Positions 53,872-63,421 of a DNA stretch of 64,000 nucleotides are shown in pieces. Position 1 is the first letter of the stretch; every line of letters begins with the position of its first letter. The notes under the pieces are model-generated. The model saw only the letters and a list, made by a program, of their open reading frames with translations. It had not been told where the DNA came from and searched no databases. The position numbers and the translations under genes are program-made. The stretch is taken from positions 1 through 64,000 of the forward strand of contig NZ_LVEN01000013.1 of NCBI RefSeq assembly GCF_001686925.1. Reading direction: 5' to 3'. This DNA comes from Flavobacterium piscis. GTDB lineage: Bacteria > Bacteroidota > Bacteroidia > Flavobacteriales > Flavobacteriaceae.

Positions 53872-54423
53872 TTTTTTAACTCGTTCTTCGTTTTGTTTTA
53901 CAAAAGCATCCCAGCCGGTATAACTTTTTCCGGCAACGATTTTGCCTGAATTGAAGAAATGACAAACCGCGGCTGCCAAACCATCTGTTGAATCCAGGTT
54001 TTTTGGTAATTCTTTTAAACCTAAAAGTTGTTGCAGCATTTTGGCAACTTGCTCTTTACTGGCGTTTCCGTTTCCAGTAATGGCCATTTTTATTTTTTTA
54101 GGTTCGTACTCGGTAATAGGAATATCCCTCGAAAGTCCCGCTGCCATTGCAACGCCTTGTGCTCGACCCAGTTTTAACATCGATTGCACATTTTTACCAA
54201 AGAAAGGCGCTTCAATAGCGATTTCGTCAGGATGATGCGTTTCGATTAATTCGATGGTACGCTCAAAAATGATTTTTAGTTTTTGGTAATGATTGTCGTA
54301 TTTAGAAAGTTGCAATTCGTTCAATTGCAGAAACTCCATTTTTTTATTGATGACCTTAATCAATCCAAAACCCATGATTGTGGTTCCGGGGTCAATACCT
54401 AATATGATGCGTTCTTTTGTCAT
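53869..54423 (-). CDS. ruvC: Crossover junction endodeoxyribonuclease RuvC
   Basis: The 184-residue protein shows the RNase H-like acidic motifs: ILGIDPGTTIMGFG with D11, IAIEAPFFGKNVQS with the second acid near 71, and DSTDGLAAAVCH near 145. It cleaves Holliday junctions as part of RuvABC. Length is normal. The final C-terminal residues overlap the cagtc repeat by a few bases. Confidence 0.95.
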   Translation of the reverse strand: MTKERIILGIDPGTTIMGFGLIKVINKKMEFLQLNELQLSKYDNHYQKLKIIFERTIELIETHHPDEIAIEAPFFGKNVQSMLKLGRAQGVAMAAGLSRDIPITEYEPKKIKMAITGNGNASKEQVAKMLQQLLGLKELPKNLDSTDGLAAAVCHFFNSGKIVAGKSYTGWDAFVKQNEERVKK

Positions 54424-54434
54424 TTTTTATTTTG

Positions 54435-54531
54435 GTTACACAAAGCTGCACTAAGGTGGCACAGACAATCACAAAGTTTTTTTTGATTCTTTTTGTGCGT
54501 CTTTGCGAATGCTTTGTGAATCTTTGCGAAA
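54435..54531. repeat. Intergenic repeat with cacaaag / ctttgtg units
   Basis: TACACAAAGCTGCACTAAGG and GCTTTGTGAATCTTTGCG form an imperfect palindrome. It occupies the divergent gap between ruvC and the 54567 gene. Confidence 0.5.
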
Positions 54532-54566
54532 TAGCTTTTTCGCAATAGTTTCCTTTACTTTGCAGC

Positions 54567-55511
54567 ATGATTTCAATTCCTCACAAAGCTAAGCAATTCC
54601 TTGTTCTTCTGATCAAACTTTTGATTGTAGGTGGTGCATTTTACTTTATTTATAATCAGTTGGCGAACAATGACAAACTCGACTGGCAAAAGTTTATTAC
54701 GCTGTTCCGTAAAAATCAGTCGGTTTTAGGGATTGGGTTTATTTTACTTTTGAGCGTTTTGAATCGTTATTTCGAGATTTTGAAATGGCAGAATCTTGCC
54801 AAAGTCATTCACGAAATTTCATTAGGAGAAGCTACAAAACAAGTATTGGCGGCACTTACGGCAGGAATTTTTACACCAAACGGAGTAGGAGAGTATGCAG
54901 GAAAAGCATTATTCTATCCGAAATCTGAAGCAAAAAATGTGATTTTCCTGAACTTGATCTGCAACGGAATCCAAATGGTTTTAACTGTTATTTTTGGGCT
55001 TTTTGGGTTGATGTATTTCAATGCCAAATATGAGGTCATTACAACTCAAACGGTTGCCATTTTGTTTGGAGGTTTTGTATTGCTTTTGATTGTTTTGTTT
55101 TCACTAAAGAAAATAAAAATCAAAGGATATTCGATCGAGAAATTAGTACATAAGATCAATGAAATTCCAAAACCAATTCATCGTAAAAATATTCTTTTAG
55201 GCGTTTTGCGTTATTTGGTTTTCTCCCATCAATATTACTTTTTGTTTCTGGCTTTTGATGTCGATTTGCCTTATTTTACACTTATTTCTACCATTGCTGT
55301 AGTGTATTTTTTAGCTTCGTCATTGCCGACTTTTCAGTTTTTGGATTTTGCTGTAAAAGGAAGTGTTGCCATTTTTTTCTTCGAAAAATTGGGCGTAAAC
55401 GAATGGATTGTAGTTTTTATAAGCACGTTGATGTGGTTTCTTAATGTAGTTTTACCTGTAATTTTAGGCAGTTATTATGTGTTGAATTTTAAAAGTTCTC
55501 CTAAAATTTAA
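54567..55511 (+). CDS. Lysylphosphatidylglycerol synthase TM region / UPF0104-type membrane protein
   Basis: The 314-residue protein has about eight hydrophobic segments. The conserved GIFTPNGVGEYAGKALFYP near residue 95 and the F-S-x-x-Y region near 215 fit the flippase-like LPG synthase transmembrane family. It lacks the catalytic aminoacyl-transfer domain. It may move lipids or polyisoprenoid-linked sugars. The following gene is a glycosyltransferase, which supports an envelope role. Confidence 0.85.
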   Translation: MISIPHKAKQFLVLLIKLLIVGGAFYFIYNQLANNDKLDWQKFITLFRKNQSVLGIGFILLLSVLNRYFEILKWQNLAKVIHEISLGEATKQVLAALTAGIFTPNGVGEYAGKALFYPKSEAKNVIFLNLICNGIQMVLTVIFGLFGLMYFNAKYEVITTQTVAILFGGFVLLLIVLFSLKKIKIKGYSIEKLVHKINEIPKPIHRKNILLGVLRYLVFSHQYYFLFLAFDVDLPYFTLISTIAVVYFLASSLPTFQFLDFAVKGSVAIFFFEKLGVNEWIVVFISTLMWFLNVVLPVILGSYYVLNFKSSPKI

Positions 55512-55539
55512 GCATCAGGTTCTTAAATAATTAATAAGA

Positions 55540-55690
55540 TTGTATAGTCCCTACGGAGCAAAATATTCTGGTCGCAGTGATTCTGTTACCAACATATAAT
55601 CTCTACGAGATACTCCGTTAGGAGTTAAATGTTGGTAGAAATAATAGAAAAAACACCCGGCAAAATGTCCCATAGGGACTACATTTGTTT
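55540..55690. repeat. Intergenic palindrome, tagtccctacgg / catagggacta type
   Basis: The outer arms GTATAGTCCCTACGG and CCATAGGGACTACA mirror each other. The inner arms ACCAACATATAATCTC and GAGTTAAATGTTGGTA also pair. It lies between the two membrane/glycan genes, which share an orientation. Confidence 0.7.
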
Positions 55691-55716
55691 ATAAAAAATG
55701 ATTTTAAGCCAAAGTT

Positions 55717-56823
55717 ATGATTACCATTATTCTAAGTATAATTTTGATTGTTTATTTAGCTGGCATAGCATTACTCATTTATGGTTTTAACAAAGTAAAT
55801 AACTATCAAAAAACAGATCTAAAACCGCAAACGAGTTTTACAATTATAGTTCCGTTCAGGAATGAAGCAGAGAATTTACCGAATCTTTTATTGAGTTTTT
55901 CAAAGTTAAATTATCCTATTGATTTGTTTGAAGTGATTTTGGTTGATGATAATTCTAGTGAAAAATTCCAAATTTTAAATTCCAAATTCCAAGTTACAAT
56001 TGTTGATACTATTCGTACTTCGAATTCGCCTAAAAAAGATGCTATTTCAACAGCAATGCAACATGTAAAAACCAATTGGATAATTACTACAGATGCTGAT
56101 TGTCTGGTGCCTGAAAATTGGCTTTTAGCCTTTGATAATTATATTCAGCACCATGATGTTTTGATGCTTGCGGGCACGGTTACTTATCAATGTGAGAATT
56201 CATTTCTGGATCATTTTCAGCAATTAGATTTAACAAGTTTGCAAGGCGCAACAATAGGAAGTTTTGGACTTAGAAAAGCTTTTATGTGTAATGGAGCCAA
56301 TTTTGCATACACCAAATCTTTATTCGAAAAAGTAAACGGATTTGACGGGAATAATAAAATTGCCAGTGGCGATGATGTTTTTCTTTTGCAAAAAGCAGCC
56401 CATTTATTTCCGGATAAAGTTCACTATCTAAAAGCAGAAGAAGCAATAGTAACTACAAAGCCAACTGAAAACTGGAAATCCTTATTTTATCAAAGAGTGC
56501 GTTGGGCGGCGAAAACGAGTTCATATCAAAGTAGTTTCGGAAAGGTTTTAGGACTTATTGTTTTCTTTGGAAATGTGGGTTTTGTAATTGGGTTTTTGTT
56601 TTGTGTTTTAATGATTTGGCCTTATTTGTTTTTTGTTTTGTTTGCTTTTTCTAAGTTTATAATCGACTATATTTTACTTTATAAAACGAATCAGTTCCTG
56701 AGTAAAAGCCACATAAAAAGCCTGGTTTTGAGTAGTTTGTTTTATCCTTTTTTTAGCACAGCTGTAGCTTTGTATAGTTTGTTTGGAACTTATGAATGGA
56801 AGGGAAGAAGATTTGGGAAATAA
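55717..56823 (+). CDS. Glycosyltransferase family 2 membrane protein
   Basis: The 368-residue protein has an N-terminal membrane segment and a GT-A domain (about 42-250). This contains IVPFRNEAENLP, LVDDNSSE, TTDADCLVPENW and YQRVRWAAK (the QxxRW motif). At least two C-terminal membrane segments follow (about 280-310 and 335-355). It probably transfers a sugar to a lipid carrier or extends a polysaccharide at the inner membrane. Confidence 0.9.
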   Translation: MITIILSIILIVYLAGIALLIYGFNKVNNYQKTDLKPQTSFTIIVPFRNEAENLPNLLLSFSKLNYPIDLFEVILVDDNSSEKFQILNSKFQVTIVDTIRTSNSPKKDAISTAMQHVKTNWIITTDADCLVPENWLLAFDNYIQHHDVLMLAGTVTYQCENSFLDHFQQLDLTSLQGATIGSFGLRKAFMCNGANFAYTKSLFEKVNGFDGNNKIASGDDVFLLQKAAHLFPDKVHYLKAEEAIVTTKPTENWKSLFYQRVRWAAKTSSYQSSFGKVLGLIVFFGNVGFVIGFLFCVLMIWPYLFFVLFAFSKFIIDYILLYKTNQFLSKSHIKSLVLSSLFYPFFSTAVALYSLFGTYEWKGRRFGK

Positions 56824-57047
56824 ATTCCAAATTCCGAAAACTTTGGGATTATTTAGGGGACGCTAAAATGGCACACGGATGACACGGATTCGCTTCGCGA
56901 AAGCACGGATTGATGCGGATTTTTTCGTGGTATTCTTAATTTTTTTCGAATTAATCGTGAGATCATTCTTCTTCAGAATTGGATAAAGTAAAAAGGAAAT
57001 CTGTTTAAATCCTTAAAATCTGCGTGCCATTAATTGTACTGAAATAA
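56824..57047. other. Intergenic interval with a decayed repeat
   Basis: It contains GGCACACGGATGACACGGATTCG and AAATCTGCGTGCCATT, an imperfect palindrome similar to other intergenic elements here. No gene is seen. Confidence 0.4.
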
Positions 57048-57554
57048 TTATTCTTTTTCTTTAAGAATAACAGGCAAAATAAATTGTGTTTTTACCGGAA
57101 GTCCCCGCTTTAAGGCGGGATTTATTTTGGGAAAATCCACTAAACGAGCGTGTAGAATACTATCAATTTTGATCGTGTCATAAGCAACCGAATCTTTAGG
57201 AAATTGCGGCTCGAATTTCATGGTCGAGTTAGGGAAAACCGTTACTTTTACCTGAATGGTATCGAGTTCTGGATATAATATAGAAAGCGTATCAATATCT
57301 AGTTTTTGCTGAATAAGCTGCGCCATTACCTGAAAAAAGCATTGCTGGCGTTGTTTTTTGTCGGCGATTTTTTCGCAATTTGCTACCGATGGATATTCGT
57401 CGACTTCTTTCCAGTTGATTGATTTTAATTCTTTTTGAAGTAACTCTTTTTCAGACGGAACCTGCTTGTCAATATACTGGCAAGAATTGAAAGATAAGAC
57501 GACTAAAAAAAGGAAAAACTGCTTCAAGATTATGATGTTGAATTGAATGAACAA
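57048..57554 (-). CDS. Hypothetical lipoprotein
   Basis: The 168-residue protein has a hydrophobic leader with a lipobox-like LSFNSC. The soluble part has a Cys pair (SVANCEKIADKKQRQQCFF) and a helical QKLDIDTLSILYPELD region. The start is unusual: the frame opens at TTG (57554) or a second TTG (57527), with no ATG before the signal. It lies 20 bases after the next upstream gene, so it forms a pair with it. No family is recognised. Confidence 0.65.
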   Translation of the reverse strand: MFIQFNIIILKQFFLFLVVLSFNSCQYIDKQVPSEKELLQKELKSINWKEVDEYPSVANCEKIADKKQRQQCFFQVMAQLIQQKLDIDTLSILYPELDTIQVKVTVFPNSTMKFEPQFPKDSVAYDTIKIDSILHARLVDFPKINPALKRGLPVKTQFILPVILKEKE

Positions 57555-57574
57555 ATTAGAGTATAAAAATACGA

Positions 57575-57958
57575 TTATTTTTTTTGAGAAGCTTTGTATT
57601 GCAGATAATCTTCATAGCTTTCTGAAAGCCATTTTTCTTTATTTTGTGCTGCAACTTGTTTTTGGTCAGGATATAAAGAAGATAAACGGTCTGAAAAAGT
57701 GGCAATTTGAACCGTGTAATAATAAAATTCTTTTCTGCTCAAAATAATATTTTCATCATTTTTACGACTAAAGTATTCAAAGAAAAGTGCATCAAATTCT
57801 TTCATAGAAAAATTGAGAACTTTTTTCTTATTACTTTTATAAATGCTATCCTGAAGTAATTGATCGTCGACAGGAAGTTTTTTAACTTGCGCGCAGGTAG
57901 TCTCGCTGATTAAAATAATCAAAAAAATAAATAATACGATTTGTACAAGTCTTTGCAT
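57575..57958 (-). CDS. Secreted hypothetical protein
   Basis: The 127-residue protein has a signal peptide (residues about 1-23, IVLFIFLIILISETTCAQ). The mature part is Lys-, Tyr- and Phe-rich, and ends in a helical KWLSESYEDYLQYKASQKK. I recognise no family. It precedes the lipoprotein gene on the same strand. Confidence 0.65.
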   Translation of the reverse strand: MQRLVQIVLFIFLIILISETTCAQVKKLPVDDQLLQDSIYKSNKKKVLNFSMKEFDALFFEYFSRKNDENIILSRKEFYYYTVQIATFSDRLSSLYPDQKQVAAQNKEKWLSESYEDYLQYKASQKK

Positions 57959-58007
57959 TTACTGGCTTTGCTAAAAAGTTTGTAGGTGCAAAATTACAAA
58001 AAAATAT

Positions 58008-58508
58008 ATGGATTTACTATTGTTATTACTTGGTTTTATATGCATGATAGTGGGTATTTTTGGCAGTTTCCTGCCGGTTTTGCCAGGCTTATCGAGCTGT
58101 TGGGTGGGCCTTTTATTGTTGTATATGACAAAAGCGGTCGAGAATAATTACTGGATTTTGGGTATTACACTTGTTATCACAATAATAATTACGGTGCTGG
58201 ATTATGTCATTCCGGCAAAAGGAACCAAAAAATTTGGAGGAAGTTCGTACGGAATTTGGGGCACCAATATTGGGTTAATTGTTGGTATTCTCGCTCCAAT
58301 ACCTTTTGGTGTTATTATAGGTCCTTTTGTTGGGGCTTTTGTTGGTGAAATAATTTATGATTCTAAAAATCACAAACGGGCACTAAAAGCAGCTACTGGC
58401 TCATTACTGGGTTTTTTGGCCTCTAGTTTTATCAATTTTATGTTTTGTATTATTTTTCTAGGTATATTTTTGAGTGTGACATGGGAATATCGAAACTTTT
58501 TATTTTAA
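58008..58508 (+). CDS. DUF456 family membrane protein
   Basis: The 166-residue protein has the conserved GIFGSFLPVLPGLSSCWVGL and DYVIPAKGTKKFGGSSYG motifs, then a GxxIGxxVGAFVGE glycine-rich segment. About five membrane segments are present. The function is unknown. Confidence 0.9.
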   Translation: MDLLLLLLGFICMIVGIFGSFLPVLPGLSSCWVGLLLLYMTKAVENNYWILGITLVITIIITVLDYVIPAKGTKKFGGSSYGIWGTNIGLIVGILAPIPFGVIIGPFVGAFVGEIIYDSKNHKRALKAATGSLLGFLASSFINFMFCIIFLGIFLSVTWEYRNFLF

Positions 58509-58779
58509 TTATATAACATTTGTTTGGCTTTTTTCTTATTTTTTTAGTTTTTATACAAAATTTACAAAAAAATAATTCAACTTTGATTTGATTACGAAAG
58601 GGTTATGTTTATTGACTCGAGCAGTTTTTTTTGTTAAACAACTGTTAATCATTCGCTCTGGTTTTTAACTTATTTTTTGGAAATGTTAAAATATTTTATA
58701 TTTTTATCCTGATAAACGATAAAAAGCCTCACTTTATCGGTTATTTTGAATAGATTTAAATAATTTAAACCATTTAAGT

Positions 58780-59382
58780 ATGACTCCAAACCTACAAATT
58801 GAACTTAGACGTTTTATTTCTTCTAATGTTGTTTCAAAGTTGAACAAGTTTTATTTTGAAAATGATGCACTTTTAATAAAGGGAATTGATGTTTCGATAG
58901 GTACAGTTTTAATGGGGTTGTATAATAGGGCCGAGGAATCGGGTTTTTGCAAAGAAATTGTTTCGCAAATTCAGGAAGATTCGACCTTTTATCAGGAAGT
59001 CGATTTTACATCCGGTCGAATTTTATCAGTAGATGATTGTTACCGGTTAGAAGGAAATGCTTTACTGAAAGAAATCTTCACCAATAAAAAAGGAAGAATT
59101 TCTGAAATGATCTCCAACGAAGTCGGAATCAAAAGCGAAACAGCCAGAGAGATTCTAAACTTTTCAGCCTTATTAGTTGCCTCTTATCTTAAAAACAATA
59201 TTCAATTGTTAGACAGTCTAAAATTACTTCTGGACGATCAAAAAAGAGATATCTTAAACAGTATTCCTCCCGGAATCAAAATTATCCTTGGTTTCTCCTG
59301 TTACGAATCAGTCGAAGAAAAAAACCAATCCATCGGAAGATCCATTTTTACCCTTTTCGGACACAACTTTTTCAGTTTCTAG
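58780..59382 (+). CDS. DUF937-like domain protein
   Basis: The 200-residue, mostly helical protein with ISEMISNEVGIKSETAREIL near residue 115 resembles the repeated domain of DUF937 proteins. No signal peptide or membrane segment is seen. The function is unknown. The 270-base upstream interval is AT-rich without a clear element. Confidence 0.7.
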   Translation: MTPNLQIELRRFISSNVVSKLNKFYFENDALLIKGIDVSIGTVLMGLYNRAEESGFCKEIVSQIQEDSTFYQEVDFTSGRILSVDDCYRLEGNALLKEIFTNKKGRISEMISNEVGIKSETAREILNFSALLVASYLKNNIQLLDSLKLLLDDQKRDILNSIPPGIKIILGFSCYESVEEKNQSIGRSIFTLFGHNFFSF

Positions 59383-59383
59383 C

Positions 59384-59422
59384 ATAAAAAAATCCCATCT
59401 TACAAAGTAAAACAGGATTTTA
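59384..59422 (+). terminator. Weak terminator between convergent genes
   Basis: AAAAATCC pairs with GGATTTT across an 18-base loop. It is the only hairpin between the DUF937-like gene and the pseudouridine synthase gene. Confidence 0.35.
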
Positions 59423-59448
59423 TATTTAAATCAATTTTTGATTCGTTC

Positions 59449-60357
59449 TTAAACGTTTTTCAAATTGATAATTTCTTGGTCTGTCAAAAAACGCCAGTTA
59501 CCTCTTGGTAAATTCTTTTTGGTCAAACCGGCAAAAGATACACGATCTATACGTAAAACATCATAATCAAAGTGTTCGAATATAGCGCGAACCACTTTTA
59601 CATTTGATGAACGCAGCTTAAGACCCACTTCGCTTTTTGCTTCTTTCTCAATATAACTTACTTCTTCAACAAACACTCTGTGTCCGTCAAGAACCAAACC
59701 TTTGCTTATTTTTTCTAAATCCTCAAATTTCAGGTTTTTATCTAGTGAAACCTGATAAATTTTTGATGATTTCTGACTCGGTAAAGTAAATTTACGAATC
59801 ATATCCGTATCATTAGTAAACAACAACAAACCAGTTGTATTCTTGTCCATTCTGCCAATCGGAGCAATTTTTGCCGTTGTAGAACCACGCACAAGTTCCA
59901 GAACGTTACGGTATTCCTGACCTTCGTCAAGAGCAGTTGTAAAGTTTTTAGGTTTGTTCAACAAGATGTATTCTTTCTTTTCAGGAGTCAAAACAACACC
60001 ATCAAAATTAATAACATCATTCAATTTTACTAAATAACCCATTTCAGTAACCGGTACGCCATTTACTTTTACGTTTCCGGACTGAATGTATATATCAGCA
60101 TCACGACGCGAACAAACACCAGAATTAGAGATGTATTTGTTCAAACGAATTTCGTCTGCAGCTTTTTGTCTTTTTGGAGCCTGATTCTGTTTTTTGATTT
60201 TTTCAGCCTTTTCTTCTTCGGCAGCCTTAACAGCAGGTTTCACTTTTTTTGGCCCTTGGGCGCGCTTCGCCATAGGAGGTTTTGGCTTGTTAGAGTTTGG
60301 TCTAGAGCTATTTGGCCTAGAACCACCTCTTTTATTATTGCCTTCCTTATTGTTCAT
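59449..60357 (-). CDS. Pseudouridine synthase, RsuA/RluB family
   Basis: The 302-residue protein has a low-complexity basic N-terminus (Asn/Arg/Ser/Lys-rich, about 1-65). An S4 RNA-binding domain follows (about 70-125, LNKYISNSGVCSRRDADIYI). The catalytic domain has GRMDKNTTGLLLF with the catalytic Asp near 168. It modifies uridine in rRNA, probably 23S position as RluB-type, but the exact site is not certain. The basic tail is typical of Bacteroidota. Confidence 0.92.
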   Translation of the reverse strand: MNNKEGNNKRGGSRPNSSRPNSNKPKPPMAKRAQGPKKVKPAVKAAEEEKAEKIKKQNQAPKRQKAADEIRLNKYISNSGVCSRRDADIYIQSGNVKVNGVPVTEMGYLVKLNDVINFDGVVLTPEKKEYILLNKPKNFTTALDEGQEYRNVLELVRGSTTAKIAPIGRMDKNTTGLLLFTNDTDMIRKFTLPSQKSSKIYQVSLDKNLKFEDLEKISKGLVLDGHRVFVEEVSYIEKEAKSEVGLKLRSSNVKVVRAIFEHFDYDVLRIDRVSFAGLTKKNLPRGNWRFLTDQEIINLKNV

Positions 60358-60791
60358 AAATTCTGTAATTTGTGCAAAGATAGTTTATTCTTGCTAAATA
60401 ATCCTAAGTTCATTGTTCTTAGATTAATAGCTATTATTTTTTAGGGTTGCAGGAGCAGTACAATTGGCTTTTTTTCAGGCATGTTGTCCCGCTTTTCGTT
60501 TCAATCTTTTATTTTTTTAAAGGAAAAAAATAAAAAGATTTCCACTGCAAACGAAGTTCACTGAACTCCTATGAAAATAAATGTTAAGTGAAGTAATCGG
60601 GGCTATTTTCAGACAATTCACTTTTTTTAGACAGGCTTTACCACAGAGATGCACAAAGGTTTCACAAAGGTTCACGGAGTTTTTTAAGCTTTGCGCAACT
60701 CTGTGAAACCTTTGTGTATCTCTGTGATAATTATTTCAAACAAAAAATCAGTGTAAAACGGTCAAATCCGTACAACCTGTGGGCTATCACT
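60358..60791. repeat. Gene-free interval with two dispersed repeats
   Basis: A diverged hairpin element (60480-60560, TTTCAATCTTTTATTTTTTT and AAAAAAATAAAAAGATTTCC arms) resembles the gcggtatcc family. A palindrome at 60639-60730 has TACCACAGAGATGCACAAAGG and CTTTGTGTATCTCTGTGATA ends. No gene is seen. Confidence 0.6.
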
Positions 60792-61748
60792 TTAAGGATG
60801 TAAAAGCAGGTTCTTTCCGTGCCATAAAACGCTAGGATTAATCAAAACGATACAGCAAACGCCAGAAACAATCAGGAATTTCAATACATTATGCAAAAGC
60901 AAAAACTGTCCTTTAGAATTCGATTTCCATAAATAAATCAGGAAAAATAATAAAACAGCAAAACATACATAAAAGTAAATATCCATATAGCCCACATCGT
61001 AAATGTTGATTAGGATATATACCGGAATCACGGTTAGAAATGTTAGCACTGTAATAATTTGTTTAGAAACCGTTTCGTTATAAATGATCGGAATGGTTCT
61101 GTAGTTGTTGACCAAATCACCTTTTATATTTTCAAGATCTTTTATCATTTCTCGAATCAGTAATAATAAAAATAAGAAAACTGCATGTGCTGAAATCACC
61201 ATAAAATGGCTCATATGATCTTCTATTTCTTCAAACGAAACCTTATTATAAAAATACAAAAGAATGGCAAAAAAAGGCAGAACAGCCAAAAATGCCGCTG
61301 TCAAATTACCAACAATTGGGTATTTCTTTATTTTATGAGAGTAAAACCAAATCAGGAAAATATAAGCCGAAAAGAACAAGAAAGCACGCCAGGAAACAAT
61401 CAAAGCCATCAGAGCCGCAATAAAATTAAGCGTAAAATAAACCGAAAGCTTAGTCTTCTGACTCACCAATCGATCCAGCATCGATTTATTGGGTCTGTTG
61501 ATTAAATCCTTCTGACTGTCGTAAAAGTTATTGATAATATATCCTGAAGCAATGGTAATGGCAGAGGCAAAAACAATCAAGAATAAGTTGAAATCCAATA
61601 AAATGTCAAGTGCTCTTTTCTCGGGAGCCAATATAAAAATAGCAGATAAATATTGTGCTAAAACAATAATCGGAATGTTATAGCCTCTCACTACTGAGAA
61701 CAAACTAACAATTTTCATTACTAAAAGTTTATGCTGTCTGCTTAACAT
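60792..61748 (-). CDS. UbiA-family prenyltransferase
   Basis: The 318-residue protein has about eight membrane segments. The first Asp-rich motif is NNFYDSQKD (N73, D77, D81) with NRPNKS after it. The second, REMIKDLENIKGD, lies near 200. Flavobacteria place such genes in the isoprenoid cluster and label them geranylgeranylglycerol-phosphate geranylgeranyltransferase-like; the true substrate is uncertain. It lies near the mevalonate genes, which would supply the prenyl donor. Confidence 0.88.
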   Translation of the reverse strand: MLSRQHKLLVMKIVSLFSVVRGYNIPIIVLAQYLSAIFILAPEKRALDILLDFNLFLIVFASAITIASGYIINNFYDSQKDLINRPNKSMLDRLVSQKTKLSVYFTLNFIAALMALIVSWRAFLFFSAYIFLIWFYSHKIKKYPIVGNLTAAFLAVLPFFAILLYFYNKVSFEEIEDHMSHFMVISAHAVFLFLLLLIREMIKDLENIKGDLVNNYRTIPIIYNETVSKQIITVLTFLTVIPVYILINIYDVGYMDIYFYVCFAVLLFFLIYLWKSNSKGQFLLLHNVLKFLIVSGVCCIVLINPSVLWHGKNLLLHP

Positions 61749-61813
61749 TTTTTAAAGTTAGTTTTGGGGTTTAATTTGAAGTTTGTTGTAAAAAGTGAAG
61801 TTTGGTGCAGCTT

Positions 61814-62404
61814 TTAAAGTTTGTCTTTTAATAATGCTGCAGAACCTAAGCCTAATTTTCGAATGCAAGCTAAGGCTTCTTTTTGAGATATTCCAACTTC
61901 TGTGATGTCTTTTTTATTTACAAAACAAACAGATCCAGTCCAGGGACTTGGTGCATCGGGAACAAACACGGTAAAATTACTTTCATTTATTTGCTCTATT
62001 AAAAAAGCAAATTGCAATCCGGCATCTGTAGGAACTAAGACAACTTTTAAATTTTCATTAGATTCAAAACCCATAATATTTTCATTCGTTTTCTTCATGA
62101 ATGAATAACCTGGAATAAAACTTAAAATACCGTTTTCTAATCTTTCAATTAGTTTCTTTGCATAAGCAGTTCTGGCAACTAAACCAGCACTAATACAAAT
62201 GATGAATATAATTAAAATGGCAATAATTTCCTCAATTGCCAATCCTAAAATTTTAACTTTCGGGAAATGACTTATAATTGGAAGTGTGATTTTCTGGATG
62301 ATATGATATCCTTTTTCCAAAATTACTAATAATAGTACTAATGGTGCCAAAAACAGAATCCCGCCTAAAAAAGTTGTTTTGATAATCTTTAAAATGCTTT
62401 TCAT
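61814..62404 (-). CDS. DUF502 family membrane protein
   Basis: The 196-residue protein has two N-terminal membrane segments (about 10-30 and 55-78) and the family motifs VRTAYAKKLIE-like ARTAYAKKLIERLENGILS, PGYSFMKKT and VFVPDAPSPWTGSV. The function is unknown. It lies between UbiA and mevalonate kinase on the same strand. Confidence 0.92.
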   Translation of the reverse strand: MKSILKIIKTTFLGGILFLAPLVLLLVILEKGYHIIQKITLPIISHFPKVKILGLAIEEIIAILIIFIICISAGLVARTAYAKKLIERLENGILSFIPGYSFMKKTNENIMGFESNENLKVVLVPTDAGLQFAFLIEQINESNFTVFVPDAPSPWTGSVCFVNKKDITEVGISQKEALACIRKLGLGSAALLKDKL

Positions 62405-62480
62405 ATTAAATAACTTTTAGGGTGATGATTTCTAGAAAAGGATATTCAATAAGCCGGATTTTTTTTAAAGAAGTTTAAAT

Positions 62481-63419
62481 TTAGAATTGGTAAACAACTT
62501 CTAATTTATAATCTTTTAAAGATGCTTTAGCACGTTCTAAGTCTTCAGTAAAACCAAGAATATAACCGCCTCCGCCAGAACCGCAAAGTTTTAAATAGTA
62601 ATCGTTTGTGTCGATTCCGTTTTGCCAGATTCCGTGAAATTGTTCCGGAATCATTGGTTTAAAGTTGTTTAAAACGACTTTTGACAGCTTTTTAGTATTG
62701 GTAAACAACGATTTCATGTCGCCATGTAAAAAGTTTTCTACGCAGGCATCAGTATATTTTACAAATTGGTTTTTAAGCATCGTACGGAAACCTTTATCTT
62801 TCAGATTTTCCATAAAGATGTTCACCATAGGAGCCGTTTCGCCTACAATTCCAGAATCTAATAAAAACACAGCGCCTTTTCCGTCAAAACTCTGAGTCGG
62901 AATACCAGTTGCTTCAATATTATCTTTAGAATTAATTAAAATCGGAATACTCAAATAACTGTTTAAAGGATCTAAACCAGAACTTTTTCCGTGGAAAAAA
63001 CTCTCCATTTGAGCAAAAATATTTTTTAGTTGTAACAGTTTTTCACGAGTTAAATTCTCTAAAACTGTTATTTTGTGTGTAGCATATTTATCGTAAATAG
63101 CAGCAACGAGAGCACCACTGCTACCAACGCCGTATCCTTGCGGAATACTTGAGTCAAAATACATTCCGGTCTCGACATCATTTTTTAAACTAACCAAATC
63201 AAAAGCTACCAATTCCGGTTGTTCTGTTTGTAAAGTTTCAAGATAAGTTGCAAAACGTTGTAAACTTGCGTTTGATGCGATTGCTTCAGTCGAAGGATCT
63301 TCGATTTTTTTCAATGCACCATTGTAAAAATTATAAGGAATAGAAAGTCCTTTAGAGTCGCGGATGATTCCGTATTCTCCAAAGAGTAATATTTTTGAGT
63401 AAAATAATGGTCCTTTCAT
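62481..63419 (-). CDS. Mevalonate kinase (GHMP kinase)
   Basis: The 312-residue protein has the N-terminal ILLFGEYGII. The GHMP ATP-binding loop is PQGYGVGSSGALVAAIYDKY, near 95-115, and the closing glycine-rich motif is LCGSGGGGYILGF near 285. It phosphorylates mevalonate in isopentenyl diphosphate synthesis. Its neighbours (mvaD-like, UbiA) support the assignment. The start codon is two bases from the stop of a 49-residue gene. Confidence 0.9.
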   Translation of the reverse strand: MKGPLFYSKILLFGEYGIIRDSKGLSIPYNFYNGALKKIEDPSTEAIASNASLQRFATYLETLQTEQPELVAFDLVSLKNDVETGMYFDSSIPQGYGVGSSGALVAAIYDKYATHKITVLENLTREKLLQLKNIFAQMESFFHGKSSGLDPLNSYLSIPILINSKDNIEATGIPTQSFDGKGAVFLLDSGIVGETAPMVNIFMENLKDKGFRTMLKNQFVKYTDACVENFLHGDMKSLFTNTKKLSKVVLNNFKPMIPEQFHGIWQNGIDTNDYYLKLCGSGGGGYILGFTEDLERAKASLKDYKLEVVYQF

Positions 63420-63421
63420 GT

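Noticed and set aside
60166..60444. Plus-strand open frames opposite the pseudouridine synthase
   Set aside because: They are shadows of the low-complexity basic N-terminus on the other strand.
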